Shown here: in pieces, positions 7,641 to 15,897 of the stretch | How positions within the stretch are numbered: the stretch's first letter is position 1 | How the letters are laid out: each line of letters begins with the position of its first letter | Assembly: GCA_023700805.1 (NCBI GenBank) | Contig: JAMPYF010000024.1 | Coordinates: forward strand, 1 to 64,000 | From: Sulfuritalea sp. | GTDB lineage: Bacteria; Pseudomonadota; Gammaproteobacteria; Burkholderiales; Rhodocyclaceae | Reading direction: 5' to 3' | DNA length: 64,000 nt | Translations under genes and position numbers: made by a program | Notes under the pieces: generated by a model | The model's database searches: none | What the model saw: the letters and a program-made list of their open reading frames with translations, nothing else | Told to the model about the DNA's origin: nothing

Positions 7641-8909
7641 TCAGTGCTGCCGCGCGCGCTCGTCCAGCACCTGGCGCACGGCGGCGGTGAGCGTCGCCAG
7701 ATCGCCGGATTCGATGACGAAGGGCGGCATCAGGTAGAGCAGATTGCCGAAGGGCCGCAGCCAGACGCCGAGTTCGATGCAGCGCCGGCGCAAGGCGCCG
7801 AGATCGACGGGGCCGCCGAGTTCGACCGCGCCGATGGCGCCCTTGACGCGCACCGCGGCGACGCCCGGAATGTCGCGGCAGGGCGCGAGTTGTTCGCGCA
7901 ACTGCGCCTCGATCGCGGCCACCTGGGTCAGGCGCGGCTCGCTTGCGAACAGGTCGAGCGAGGCATTGGCCGCGGCGCAGGCCAGCGGGTTGGCCATGTA
8001 GGTCGGGCCGTGCATCAGCGCGGCGGCCGGATCGTCGGAAAGGAAGGCCTCGAACACATGGCGCCGCGCCACGGTGGCCGCCAGCGGCAGCGTGCCGCCG
8101 GTCAGCGCCTTGGACAGGCAGACGATGTCTGGGGTAACTTCCGCCTCTTCGCAGGCGAACATGCGACCCGTGCGGCCGAAGCCGGTCATGATCTCGTCGG
8201 CGATCAGCAGCACGCCGTGGCGCGCGCAGGCCGCGGCGACGCAGGCCAGGGTCGCCGCGTCGTGCATCTGCATGCCGCCGGCGCCCTGCACCAGCGGCTC
8301 GATGATCACGGCGGCGAGGCGCCCGCCCTGGGTTTCCAGCAGCAGGTCGAAGGCGCGGCGCAGATTCTCGTCGGTCGGCAGTTCGGCCATGATCTGGTCC
8401 GGCATGGTCCCCGCGAACAGCGTGTGCATGCCTTCCTCGGGGTCGCACAGGGCCATGGTGGCGAAGGTGTCGCCGTGGTAGGCATGGCGGAAATACACGA
8501 TGCGCTGCTTTTCCGGCTGGCCCTTGTTGCGCCAGTACTGGATGGCCATTTTCAGCGCGACTTCGACCGCCACCGAGCCCGACTCGGTGAAGAACACGCG
8601 CTCCAGGTCGCCCGGCAGCAGCGCGGCCAGGCGCTGCGCGAGACGCGCCGCCGGCGCATGCACGAGGCCGGCGAACATCACATGCGGCAGCGTCGCCAGT
8701 TGCGCTTCGATCGCGGCGCGGATGTGCGGGTGGCTGTAGCCGTGGCAGGCGGTCCACCACGAGGAGATGCCGTCGATCAGTTCGCGGCCGTCGGCCAGGC
8801 GCAGGCGCACGCCTGCGCTGGCGACCACCGGCAGCGGTGGCGCGGCGGTCTGCATTTGGGTGTAGGGCAGCCAGAGATGGGCGAGGCCCGGGGTCAGCCA
8901 GTCGGACAT
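7641..8909 (-). CDS. bioA: Adenosylmethionine-8-amino-7-oxononanoate transaminase (BioA)
   Basis: A 422-residue class III aminotransferase that makes 7,8-diaminopelargonate using S-adenosylmethionine as amino donor. Seen: the N-terminal HLWLPYTQM motif typical of BioA, the LLIADEIMTGFGRTG segment, and the PLP lysine K267 in CLSKALTGG. The ATG at 8909 was chosen because it gives the family's usual N-terminus; an upstream in-frame start would overlap the divergent promoter region. It is the first gene of a bioA-bioF pair, with bioD 47 bp away on the other strand. bioB and bioC are not in the window. Confidence 0.95.
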   Translation of the reverse strand: MSDWLTPGLAHLWLPYTQMQTAAPPLPVVASAGVRLRLADGRELIDGISSWWTACHGYSHPHIRAAIEAQLATLPHVMFAGLVHAPAARLAQRLAALLPGDLERVFFTESGSVAVEVALKMAIQYWRNKGQPEKQRIVYFRHAYHGDTFATMALCDPEEGMHTLFAGTMPDQIMAELPTDENLRRAFDLLLETQGGRLAAVIIEPLVQGAGGMQMHDAATLACVAAACARHGVLLIADEIMTGFGRTGRMFACEEAEVTPDIVCLSKALTGGTLPLAATVARRHVFEAFLSDDPAAALMHGPTYMANPLACAAANASLDLFASEPRLTQVAAIEAQLREQLAPCRDIPGVAAVRVKGAIGAVELGGPVDLGALRRRCIELGVWLRPFGNLLYLMPPFVIESGDLATLTAAVRQVLDERARQH

Positions 8910-8956
8910 GGCGGGCGGGGAAGGTGTGCCGGCTAGAATGGCGCGGCGGAGGAACA

Positions 8957-9628
8957 ATGAGCGCGAATTTTATCACCGGCACCGGGACCGACATCGGCAA
9001 GACCTGGCTCGCCTGCGCCCTGCTGCGCCACTGGCGGGCCGCGGGGCGGGATGTGGTGGCGTTCAAGCCGCTGTTGTCCGGTTTCGATCCGCAGCAGCCG
9101 CAGGCCAGCGATGCCGGGGCCTTGCTGGCGGCGCTGGGGCGCGAAGTGAGCACTGCCGAACTGGATGCCATCGCGCCCTGGCGCTTCGCCGCACCGCTGG
9201 CGCCGGACATGGCGGCGGCGCGCGAAGGCCGGCGCATCGATTTCGACGAGCTGGTGGCCTTCAGCCGCCGGGTCGCCAGCGCCAACTCCGGTCCGACCCT
9301 GGTCGAAGGCGTCGGCGGCGTCATGGTGCCGCTGGACGACAGACATACGGTGCGCGACTGGATCGCCGCCAGCGGCCTGCCCTGCGTGCTGGTAACCGGC
9401 AGCTATCTGGGCAGCCTGAGCCATGCGCTGACCGCGCTGGAGGCCCTGGCAAGAGTTGGCGCTGGCGTCACGGCGATCGCCGTCAACCAAACGCCGGGCT
9501 CGGCCGTTACGCTCGACGCCACACTGGAAAGCCTGGCGCGCCACGTCGCCGGGATTCCGCTGGTGTCCATTGCGCGCGACAGTCCGCAGGCCGGGGTCGC
9601 CCGTCTGGCGCGGATGCTGTGCCCCTAA
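8957..9628 (+). CDS. bioD: Dethiobiotin synthetase (BioD)
   Basis: A 223-residue ATP-dependent carboxylase that closes the ureido ring of dethiobiotin. Seen: the P-loop GTGTDIGKT at 8-16 and the VEGVGGVMVPL motif near 115-125. The start at 8957 has GGAGG close upstream. It is transcribed divergently from bioAF across a 47-bp gap with a possible -10 TAGAAT at about 8933-8938, so both directions may share control. Two copies of the dispersed motif lie within the gene; the copy at 9449-9478 encodes ARVGAGVTAIAV in the second half of the protein. Confidence 0.93.
   Translation: MSANFITGTGTDIGKTWLACALLRHWRAAGRDVVAFKPLLSGFDPQQPQASDAGALLAALGREVSTAELDAIAPWRFAAPLAPDMAAAREGRRIDFDELVAFSRRVASANSGPTLVEGVGGVMVPLDDRHTVRDWIAASGLPCVLVTGSYLGSLSHALTALEALARVGAGVTAIAVNQTPGSAVTLDATLESLARHVAGIPLVSIARDSPQAGVARLARMLCP
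9271..9289 (-). repeat. Partial dispersed motif inside bioD
   Basis: The plus strand reads GGTCGCCAGCGCCAACTCC, the reverse complement of the motif core. It is the only coding copy in bioD that lies antisense to the gene, and it encodes VASANS. Confidence 0.5.
9449..9478 (+). repeat. Dispersed motif inside bioD
   Basis: This is one of the best matches to the consensus: GCAAGAGTTGGCGCTGGCG followed by TCACGGCGAT. It is read in frame as ARVGAGVTAI. Confidence 0.8.
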
Positions 9629-9685
9629 ATCGTCCAGGCCGTATACTGCGGCCCCTTGAGTCCCTTTAGTTACGGCCGCTACGCT

Positions 9686-9707
9686 TAACGCCGTAGACCC
9701 GGCGTTA
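9686..9707. other. Hairpin upstream of dcd
   Basis: A perfect 7-bp stem, TAACGCC pairing with GGCGTTA, closes an 8-base loop in the bioD-dcd gap. No uridine tract follows directly, so it is only a weak terminator candidate for bioD. Confidence 0.35.
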
Positions 9708-9743
9708 GCCTTCACTGAAACTTTGTTTTCCCCCGGATCAACC

Positions 9744-10310
9744 ATGACCATCAAGTCTGACAAGTGGATCCGCCGCATGGCGGAGCAGCATAAGATGATC
9801 GAGCCCTTCGAGGCCGGCCAGGTACGCGAGGCCAACGGCCAGAAGATCGTCTCCTACGGCACCTCCAGCTACGGCTACGACATCCGCTGCTCGCGCGAAT
9901 TCAAGCTGTTCACCAACATCAACAGCACCATCGTCGACCCGAAGAATTTCGATCCGAATTCCTTCGTCGAGGTGAATGCCGACTTCTGCATCATCCCGCC
10001 GAATTCCTTCGCCCTGGCGCGCACCGTCGAATACTTCCGGATTCCGCGCAACGTGCTGACCATCTGCCTCGGCAAGAGCACCTATGCGCGCTGCGGCATC
10101 ATCGTCAATGTGACGCCCTTCGAGCCGGAATGGGAAGGCTATGTAACGCTGGAATTTTCCAACACGACGCCGCTGCCGGCCAAGATCTACGCCGGCGAAG
10201 GCTGCGCCCAGGTGCTGTTCTTCGAATCCGACGAGGTCTGCGAGACTTCCTACAAGGACAGGGGCGGCAAGTACCAGGGGCAGGTCGGCGTGACCGTGCC
10301 CAAGATGTAG
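9744..10310 (+). CDS. dcd: dCTP deaminase
   Basis: A 188-residue enzyme, exactly the usual length, that deaminates dCTP to dUTP and feeds dTMP synthesis. Seen: the conserved N-terminus [30 protein letters not shown], the active-site region [10 protein letters not shown], and [14 protein letters not shown] near the C-terminus. The ATG at 9744 was chosen by family length over an in-frame ATG seven codons upstream. thyA, which uses the product of this pathway, is about 30 kb away. A CACCAAG inverted repeat separates it from the next gene. Confidence 0.96.
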   Translation: MTIKSDKWIRRMAEQHKMIEPFEAGQVREANGQKIVSYGTSSYGYDIRCSREFKLFTNINSTIVDPKNFDPNSFVEVNADFCIIPPNSFALARTVEYFRIPRNVLTICLGKSTYARCGIIVNVTPFEPEWEGYVTLEFSNTTPLPAKIYAGEGCAQVLFFESDEVCETSYKDRGGKYQGQVGVTVPKM

Positions 10311-10316
10311 AACCTT

Positions 10317-10407
10317 CACCACCAAGACACCAAGAACACCAAGCAGCACCAAGAAAGTCGCCAGATTCGAACTTGGTGAACCTTGGTGTCCTTGGTGTCT
10401 TGGTGGT
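10317..10407. repeat. CACCAAG-type inverted repeat, copy 1
   Basis: The left arm (10317-10355) is built from ACACCAAG/CACCAAG units and the right arm (10372-10407) from CTTGGTG units, forming a long imperfect hairpin between dcd and the decarboxylase gene. The same family occurs at 42815-42914, 58630-58731 and 60631-60735. Confidence 0.85.
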
Positions 10408-10429
10408 AAGAGACTTTTAGGGGTTTCCC

Positions 10430-12670
10430 ATGCGTTTTCACTTTCCCATCATCATCATCGACGAGGACTTCCGTTCCGAGAACGCCTCGGGTCTGGGCAT
10501 CCGCGCCCTGGCCGACGCCATCGAGAAGGAGGGCATGGACGTGCTGGGCGTCACCAGCTACGGCGACCTCTCCTCCTTCGCCCAGCAGCAGAGCCGGGCC
10601 TCGGCCTTCATCCTCTCGATCGACGACGAGGAACTGGCCAACCGCGCCGAGGAGACCATCGCCGAGCTGCGCGCCTTCGTCGAGCAGATCCGCTACAAGA
10701 ACGCCGAGATCCCGATCTTCCTGCACGGCGAAACGCGCACCAGCCGCCACATCCCGAACGACATCCTGCGCGAGCTGCACGGCTTCATCCACATGTTCGA
10801 GGACACGCCGGAGTTCATTGCCAAGCACGTGATGCGCGAGGCCAAGACCTATCTCGATTCGCTGCCGCCGCCATTCTTCCGCGCCCTGGTGCATTACGCG
10901 GCCGACGGTTCCTACTCCTGGCATTGTCCCGGCCATTCGGGCGGCGTCGCCTTCCTCAAGAGCCCGGTGGGGCAGATGTTCCACCAGTTCTTCGGCGAGA
11001 ACATGCTGCGCGCCGACGTCTGCAACGCGGTCGAGGAACTCGGCCAGCTGCTCGACCACACCGGCCCGGTGGCGGCCTCGGAACGCAACGCGGCGCGCAT
11101 CTTCAACAGCGACCACCTGTTCTTCGTCACCAACGGCACCTCGACCTCGAACAAGATCGTCTGGCATTCGACGGTGGCGCCGGGCGACGTCGTGGTGGTG
11201 GACCGCAACTGCCACAAGTCGATCCTCCACGCGATCATGATGACCGGCGCGATCCCCGTGTTCCTGATGCCGACGCGCAACAACTACGGCATCATCGGCC
11301 CGATCCCGCGCGAGGAATTCCTCTGGGAGAACATCCAGAAGAAGATCGCGGCCAACCCCTTCGCCACCGACAAGAACGTCAAGCCGCGCGTGCTGACCAT
11401 CACCCAGAGCACCTACGACGGCATCCTCTACAACGTCGAGGACATCAAGCAGATGCTCGACGGCCGGATCGACACCCTGCACTTCGACGAAGCCTGGCTG
11501 CCGCACGCGGCCTTCCACGATTTCTACGGCGACTATCACGCGATCGGCGCCGACCGGCCGCGCTGCAAGGAATCGATGATCTTCTCGACGCAGTCGACGC
11601 ACAAGCTGCTGGCCGGTTTGAGCCAGGCCTCGCAGATCCTGGTGCAGGATGCCGAGAACAACAAGCTCGACCGCGACGTGTTCAACGAGGCCTACCTGAT
11701 GCACACCTCGACCTCGCCGCAATATTCGATCATCGCGTCCTGCGACGTCGCCGCGGCGATGATGGAAGAGCCGGGCGGCACCGCCCTGGTCGAGGAATCG
11801 ATCGCCGAGGCGCTGGATTTCCGCCGTGCCATGCGCAAGGTGGACGAGGAATGGGGCGCCGACTGGTGGTTCAAGGTCTGGGGTCCGGACGACCTGTCGG
11901 AAGAAGGCATCGAGGAACGCGAGGCCTGGATGCTCAAGGCCGGCGAGCGCTGGCACGGCTTCGGCGACCTGGCCGAGGGCTTCAACCTGCTCGATCCGAT
12001 CAAGGCCACCATCATCACGCCGGGACTCGACGTCGATGGCGACTTCTCCGACGACAACGGCATTCCCGCGGCGATCGTCACCAAGTATCTGGCCGAACAC
12101 GGCGTGATCGTCGAGAAGTGCGGCCTCTATTCCTTCTTCATCATGTTCACCATCGGCATCACCAAGGGCCGCTGGAACACCCTGGTCACGGCGCTGCAGC
12201 AGTTCAAGGACGACTACGACCGCAACCATCCGCTGTGGAAGGTGCTGCCCGAATTCGTCGCCAAGCACCCGCGCTACGAACGGGTCGGCCTCAAGGATTT
12301 ATGCACCCAGATCCACGCGGTGTACAAGGCGCGCGACATCGCCCGCCTGACCACCGAGATGTATTTGTCGAACATGGTGCCGGCGATGCGCCCGGCCGAC
12401 GCCTTCGCCAAGATGGCGCACCGCGAGATCGACCGCGTTTCCATCGACGAGCTGGAAAACCGGGTCACCGCGGTGCTGCTGACGCCGTATCCGCCGGGCA
12501 TTCCCTTGCTGATTCCGGGCGAGCGCTTCAATGCCACCATCGTCCAGTACCTGAGATTCGCCCGCGAGTTCAACGAGAAATTCCCCGGCTTCGAGACCGA
12601 CATCCACGGCCTGGTCAAGGACGGCAGCAACGGCGCCGTGCGCTACTACGTGGACTGCGTGGCGAACTGA
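10430..12670 (+). CDS. Orn/Lys/Arg decarboxylase (large inducible-type, PLP)
   Basis: A 746-residue fold-type I decarboxylase that removes CO2 from a basic amino acid to give a di- or polyamine (cadaverine, agmatine or putrescine). Seen: an N-terminal receiver-like wing domain (about 1-130), a PLP domain with WHCPGHSGG and the lysine K392 in STQSTHKLLAGLS, and a long C-terminal domain. The architecture matches the LdcI/AdiA/SpeC class rather than alanine-racemase-type enzymes. Arginine or lysine is the likely substrate, but I cannot choose between them. An AGGGG lies upstream of the start. No antiporter gene is adjacent, so a biosynthetic role is as likely as acid resistance. Confidence 0.88.
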   Translation: MRFHFPIIIIDEDFRSENASGLGIRALADAIEKEGMDVLGVTSYGDLSSFAQQQSRASAFILSIDDEELANRAEETIAELRAFVEQIRYKNAEIPIFLHGETRTSRHIPNDILRELHGFIHMFEDTPEFIAKHVMREAKTYLDSLPPPFFRALVHYAADGSYSWHCPGHSGGVAFLKSPVGQMFHQFFGENMLRADVCNAVEELGQLLDHTGPVAASERNAARIFNSDHLFFVTNGTSTSNKIVWHSTVAPGDVVVVDRNCHKSILHAIMMTGAIPVFLMPTRNNYGIIGPIPREEFLWENIQKKIAANPFATDKNVKPRVLTITQSTYDGILYNVEDIKQMLDGRIDTLHFDEAWLPHAAFHDFYGDYHAIGADRPRCKESMIFSTQSTHKLLAGLSQASQILVQDAENNKLDRDVFNEAYLMHTSTSPQYSIIASCDVAAAMMEEPGGTALVEESIAEALDFRRAMRKVDEEWGADWWFKVWGPDDLSEEGIEEREAWMLKAGERWHGFGDLAEGFNLLDPIKATIITPGLDVDGDFSDDNGIPAAIVTKYLAEHGVIVEKCGLYSFFIMFTIGITKGRWNTLVTALQQFKDDYDRNHPLWKVLPEFVAKHPRYERVGLKDLCTQIHAVYKARDIARLTTEMYLSNMVPAMRPADAFAKMAHREIDRVSIDELENRVTAVLLTPYPPGIPLLIPGERFNATIVQYLRFAREFNEKFPGFETDIHGLVKDGSNGAVRYYVDCVAN

Positions 12671-12893
12671 ACGCCGCGTTCCGGGCGCTGTTGTGCGCGG
12701 CGCCCTGGTGATTCCAGTTTCATTCCTACCATTGCTTCCGGTGGCAGGCTCCCGCTCGCACCTCATGGTGGCAGGCGGGAGCGAATGCCTCAATTCCACC
12801 TATACCAGCCGGTCAGCTCCGGCTTCGTCGGATGTCTTTTGCGTGCCCTTAGCGGACATGGCGGCTGATCCGAAGCGGCCATTCAAAATCAGG
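12671..12893. other. Non-coding gap after the decarboxylase
   Basis: Apart from a GC-rich potential stem close to the decarboxylase stop (GGGCGC pairing with GCGCCC near 12685-12710), I see no gene or clear repeat here. Base composition drifts toward AT in the second half, marking the left edge of the accessory island. Confidence 0.4.
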
Positions 12894-12980
12894 TCATAGA
12901 CGTAGATGGCCAGTGAAACTCAGCGGATTCCCACCGACATAGGTGTAGATGTTGAAACGTCCATCGTAGCCGTAGAAGCA
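12894..12980 (-). pseudogene. Remnant of an RHS core end
   Basis: Read on the minus strand, the segment between two stops encodes YGYDGRFNIYTYVGGNPLSF, the characteristic C-terminal signature of RHS/YD-repeat cores, then ends within ten residues. There is no start codon and no upstream YD repeats. It is a decayed duplicate of the fragment at 13339-14127. Confidence 0.6.
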
Positions 12981-13349
12981 CTATTCACTACGGCCGCTTG
13001 GCCCACTTGACTTCAACCCCAGGAGCGCCCAAGCAAAGCAGAAGGTCGAGGCTGATCCAAGGAAGTAGCCACCGCCCAAGGACTGCGAGAATGGCAATAG
13101 CAGGATGAACGCGAGGGGACTCAGTGCAATTTCAACCACCCTAAGCGGTGAGCCGATCTTCGATGGATTGATGGATCGAATTCTGCCCGCCAATACCGAC
13201 AGGAATCCACCAATGAGGCCAGAAAGAAATCCAATCACACGCTCGCCAGAGAAATTGCCCGTGTAGCTGAGGTAGCCTGCGACCAAAACAGCAAGAATTC
13301 CGAAGATACTCGCTACCGCGATGTCCTGTAGCGAGTTTCTACTGGACAT
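12981..13349 (-). CDS. Small membrane protein, probable immunity to the RHS tip
   Basis: A 122-residue protein with about four hydrophobic segments (for instance VASIFGILAVLVAGYL, GFLSGLIGGFLSVLAG and the SPLAFILLLPF region). I do not recognise a named family. Its ATG at 13349 overlaps the last 11 bases of the RHS fragment upstream on the same strand, so the two are translationally coupled. Small genes directly after an RHS C-terminal tip usually encode the cognate immunity protein, and a membrane protein would fit a membrane-active tip. This function is inferred from position only. The gene is more AT-rich than the window average. Confidence 0.6.
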   Translation of the reverse strand: MSSRNSLQDIAVASIFGILAVLVAGYLSYTGNFSGERVIGFLSGLIGGFLSVLAGRIRSINPSKIGSPLRVVEIALSPLAFILLLPFSQSLGGGYFLGSASTFCFAWALLGLKSSGPSGRSE

Positions 13350-14127
13350 AGACTGGCCCCACCGCACCGAGTCCGACAGACACAGAACCGCCAGTGTAAA
13401 TTGCATTCATCGCGTTCGGCCCAGCTGTACCACCGAGTACCGGATGAGTTACACCAGACCACGTCCTTGGGAATCCGACCTGCGCAAAATTCGACATTCC
13501 TACCGTCGGGAAGAGCTTGCTACCCACGTATCCCCCAAGAGCCCCGAATGCTGCAGATGACGCGAGGTAACCTGCCGTAAGGTCTTGACATGGATCTAGA
13601 CCTCCAGCGATTGCATTGCCAGCTAGACCAGCGAAAGCGTTTACCGCAGTTGCGCCCGCGATCCCCGTCCCGAGCCCGAGTGTACCCGCAACGGGAGCGG
13701 CAACCACGCCCAGTCCACCACCTATCGCGCCACCGAGGGCAGCACCGAGCGCGCCCTGCACCGTATGTGTTGGAGTCGTGGCCGCATAGATCGCATAATT
13801 GAATAGCGCGCCAGCGATTGCACCAGCAGCAACCAGCGGGACTATTTCCCCAGTCGGATCAGTGAGCGAAACCGGATTCCCCCCGACATAGCCGTAGATG
13901 TTTGGATCGGTCGTCGTAGTTCCTCCCACCGCATCCGAGTCACTTTCATCGCCAATCGGTTGGCTCACCATCTGGCGACACAAAAAGTTGGGGTGAAGGT
14001 CGTAGGCATATCTCTTCACGCGCATGGTCGTAGGCATGCCATACCTGATCGTAGCCGCAGATCTTCTCGTCTTCGGCATGGTGGTCATAAACATATTCGG
14101 CTCATTGGTCACATCGGGTGCACGCAA
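13339..14127 (-). CDS. Truncated RHS protein: core end plus variable C-terminal tip
   Basis: A 262-residue fragment. Seen: the RHS core terminus DPNIYGYVGGNPVSLTDPTG at about residues 74-93, followed by a tip rich in glycine and alanine (about 95-262) with hydrophobic stretches such as GAIAGALFNYAIYAATT and ALGAALGGAIGGGLGVVAAP. The repeats and secretion region that precede the core in complete RHS toxins are absent, and the only in-frame start is a TTG at 14127. It therefore looks like an orphan tip module left by recombination. The tip resembles no toxin fold I can name; its composition suggests membrane insertion. A small membrane protein gene overlaps its end. Confidence 0.65.
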   Translation of the reverse strand: MRAPDVTNEPNMFMTTMPKTRRSAATIRYGMPTTMRVKRYAYDLHPNFLCRQMVSQPIGDESDSDAVGGTTTTDPNIYGYVGGNPVSLTDPTGEIVPLVAAGAIAGALFNYAIYAATTPTHTVQGALGAALGGAIGGGLGVVAAPVAGTLGLGTGIAGATAVNAFAGLAGNAIAGGLDPCQDLTAGYLASSAAFGALGGYVGSKLFPTVGMSNFAQVGFPRTWSGVTHPVLGGTAGPNAMNAIYTGGSVSVGLGAVGPVYVQ

Positions 14128-14141
14128 ATGATCGTGTCGAG

Positions 14142-14504
14142 CTATCGCGCAGGGTCCATTTGACTGCCGGATTTTGACGCCTTACGCTGCTTTGGCAAGG
14201 CGGGAACCAACTCGATTTTGAGCGTGCAACCCACCGCCGCCGCATATTTCTTCAGTGATGCCACAGAAGGAGCGTGCTTTCCGGCCGATTCCAGGCGAGA
14301 GATCGCGCTCTTGGTGGTCCCCATGCGTCCGGCAACAGCCTCCTGGGTAAGACCGGCACGAGAGCGGGCCGCCAGCATTTCATTCGCCAGCGCATATTCG
14401 ACCTCGCGAGCCTCATATTCCTCTGAGAAGCTACGGCGTTGTGACGCCTTTGCCAAAAACTCTTTGTGGTCGTGTCGTACGGATTGATATTTCAAGTCAG
14501 CCAT
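14142..14504 (-). CDS. higA: HigA-like antitoxin, XRE-family helix-turn-helix
   Basis: A 120-residue DNA-binding antitoxin. Seen: an XRE helix-turn-helix at about 48-100 (RAGLTQEAVAGRMGTTKSAI, then SRLESAGKHAPSVASLKKYA) and a lysine-rich C-terminus. Its start overlaps the last eight bases of the toxin gene upstream, so the order is toxin then antitoxin, as in higBA operons. By family analogy it neutralises the toxin and represses the operon. The symbol reflects family similarity rather than a specific ortholog. Confidence 0.85.
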   Translation of the reverse strand: MADLKYQSVRHDHKEFLAKASQRRSFSEEYEAREVEYALANEMLAARSRAGLTQEAVAGRMGTTKSAISRLESAGKHAPSVASLKKYAAAVGCTLKIELVPALPKQRKASKSGSQMDPAR

Positions 14505-14826
14505 TCTTCAATACCTCCTGCAATCGCCTGCGAGCGAGTTTGATCTCGTGGTCAGGCGTTTGCTGAGATTTCTTGATGAAGGCATGGAGAATCACTACAC
14601 GCTTGCCAACAAGAAAACAGTAAAACGTCCGGCCAATTCCTGATCGGCCGCGAGGCCGCAACTCAAACAGGCCGTCGCCAAAAGCCCGCGAGTAAGGCAG
14701 TTTCAAGTTGGGACCATGCTCGACGAGCAACTCGATAATTCGCGCGTAGTCGGCGAGAACGTCGACCGGCCAGGACTCGATTTCCGCCAGCACGCGCGGA
14801 TGGAAATAATCAACAGAAAATGCCAT
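14497..14826 (-). CDS. higB: HigB/RelE-type toxin (Gp49-like)
   Basis: A 109-residue protein of the phage Gp49-like branch of the RelE superfamily, expected to cleave mRNA at the ribosome. Seen: the segment GDGLFELRPRGRSGIGRTFY followed by a strand-forming KRVVILHAFIKKSQQTP, which is the family signature. It overlaps the antitoxin gene by eight bases. AT content is above the window average. No obvious promoter was identified in the GC-rich DNA upstream. Confidence 0.88.
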   Translation of the reverse strand: MAFSVDYFHPRVLAEIESWPVDVLADYARIIELLVEHGPNLKLPYSRAFGDGLFELRPRGRSGIGRTFYCFLVGKRVVILHAFIKKSQQTPDHEIKLARRRLQEVLKNG

Positions 14827-14954
14827 AAAGAAAGGTTAGCAATAGTGCGAACCCATGTCAAGATTCACGGGCATTTCATGCAAATTGAAAGTCGCTGTCG
14901 AAGGTCCGCTTCTGGCCGGGACTTGCCGGCCAACTGAATCGAATGCAACCGGCT

Positions 14955-14973
14955 GGAGTGGCAGGGCCACTCC
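14955..14973. other. Hairpin in the higB-phd gap
   Basis: A perfect 8-bp stem, GGAGTGGC pairing with GCCACTCC, closes a 3-base loop. It lies in the gap of about 340 bp between the two divergent toxin-antitoxin modules. Apart from this hairpin and a dispersed-motif copy, I see no gene in the gap. Confidence 0.4.
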
Positions 14974-15048
14974 AACGCCGGCCGTTCAAATGCAATGCGT
15001 ACGGTATCGCCGGTGAAGGCAGCCGCCGTTTTGCCGCCGATGGGAGGT

Positions 15049-15075
15049 AAAAGTTGGCGTTGGCAAGACGGCGAT
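15049..15075 (+). repeat. Dispersed motif, intergenic copy
   Basis: Reads AAAAGTTGGCGTTGGCAAG, then ACGGCGAT. It departs from the consensus mainly at GCGC to GCGT. It lies upstream of the phd promoter. Confidence 0.65.
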
Positions 15076-15165
15076 TTGGCGTCTGTCCGTGCGAGCGGGA
15101 ACAAGGGCGGACCAAAGGCAGGAGTCGAGCAGCGCGGTTCGCGCCGTTTGGTCATCGATTGATAC

Positions 15166-15200
15166 TATAATGAGTACCGTTTTGTTGAAAAACAGGTACT
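15166..15200 (+). promoter_or_regulatory. phd-vapC promoter and operator
   Basis: A perfect -10 hexamer TATAAT (15166-15171) is followed at once by an inverted repeat, AGTACC (15173-15178) and GGTACT (15195-15200), which would cover the transcription start and leader. No good -35 is seen. The palindrome suits autorepression by the Phd antitoxin, the usual control of such modules. Confidence 0.65.
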
Positions 15201-15203
15201 GAT

Positions 15204-15470
15204 ATGAATACCCTCACCGTATCCGAATTGAAACGTCGCGGTATGGCGGCGATCGAGGATGGCCTGCGCAATGGGCCGCTGCATATCGTGAAACGCAACA
15301 AGCCGGCAGCGGTGGTGCTGACGGAGGCGGAGTATCAAACGCTGGCGCATGGCCGGGCCAGCGGCCCCGGCGGTGTTACCGCGCTGCAATGGCTGTTGAA
15401 TCAGCGCGTAACCGGCAAGCGAAGCAAGGCGCAGATCGATGCCGCGCTCAAAGCCGAGCGTGACTGGTGA
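15204..15470 (+). CDS. Phd/YefM-family antitoxin
   Basis: An 88-residue antitoxin. Seen: the N-terminal dimerisation and DNA-binding half of Phd/YefM (TVSELKRRGMAAIEDGLRN, then PLHIVKRNKPAAVVLTEAEY) and a charged C-terminal tail that would wrap the toxin. Its last codons overlap the toxin start as GTGA. An operator-like palindrome lies over its promoter, consistent with autoregulation. Confidence 0.88.
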   Translation: MNTLTVSELKRRGMAAIEDGLRNGPLHIVKRNKPAAVVLTEAEYQTLAHGRASGPGGVTALQWLLNQRVTGKRSKAQIDAALKAERDW

Positions 15471-15877
15471 TTGCCTTCTTCGACGCCAGTGCGCTGATCT
15501 ACCTGATCGAAGGCGCCGATCCGTTTGCCGCCAGGCTGCGCAAGGAGTTGGCGGCGGCGTCGAAGAAATATCCGGATCTGGGTGCCGTCGTAAGCCGACT
15601 CTCGTGGCTTGAATGTCGCGTGGGGCCAATGCGGACGAATGACTCGGCGATACTGGCGATGTTCGACGGCTTCTTTGCGCGGCCTGATCTGGTCTGGGTC
15701 GATCTGACCAGGGAGGTCGTCGAACTGGCGGCGGCCATCCGGGTTCAGACAGGGCTGAAGACCCCCGACGCGCTGCAGGCGGCATCCTGCCTGCAGTTGG
15801 GCGGCGATCACTTGTTCCTGACCGGGGATGGCGCGTTCCGAAGGGTTTCGGGCCTGAAGGTAAAGATCCTGGCATGA
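15467..15877 (+). CDS. VapC-type PIN-domain ribonuclease toxin
   Basis: A 136-residue PIN-domain toxin, by family a metal-dependent RNase often directed at tRNA. Seen: the four acidic residues expected for the active site, D6 in FFDASAL, E49 in WLECRV, D101 in KTPDALQ and D121 in TGDGAF. It starts with GTG, overlapping the antitoxin stop by four bases. All catalytic positions are intact, so the module is probably functional. Confidence 0.9.
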   Translation: MIAFFDASALIYLIEGADPFAARLRKELAAASKKYPDLGAVVSRLSWLECRVGPMRTNDSAILAMFDGFFARPDLVWVDLTREVVELAAAIRVQTGLKTPDALQAASCLQLGGDHLFLTGDGAFRRVSGLKVKILA

Positions 15878-15897
15878 ACCGTGATGCGCACCACCAA

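Noticed and set aside
9686-9707. Rho-independent terminator after bioD
   Set aside because: The stem has no following T-run and is 58 bp from the stop; kept only as a weak hairpin.
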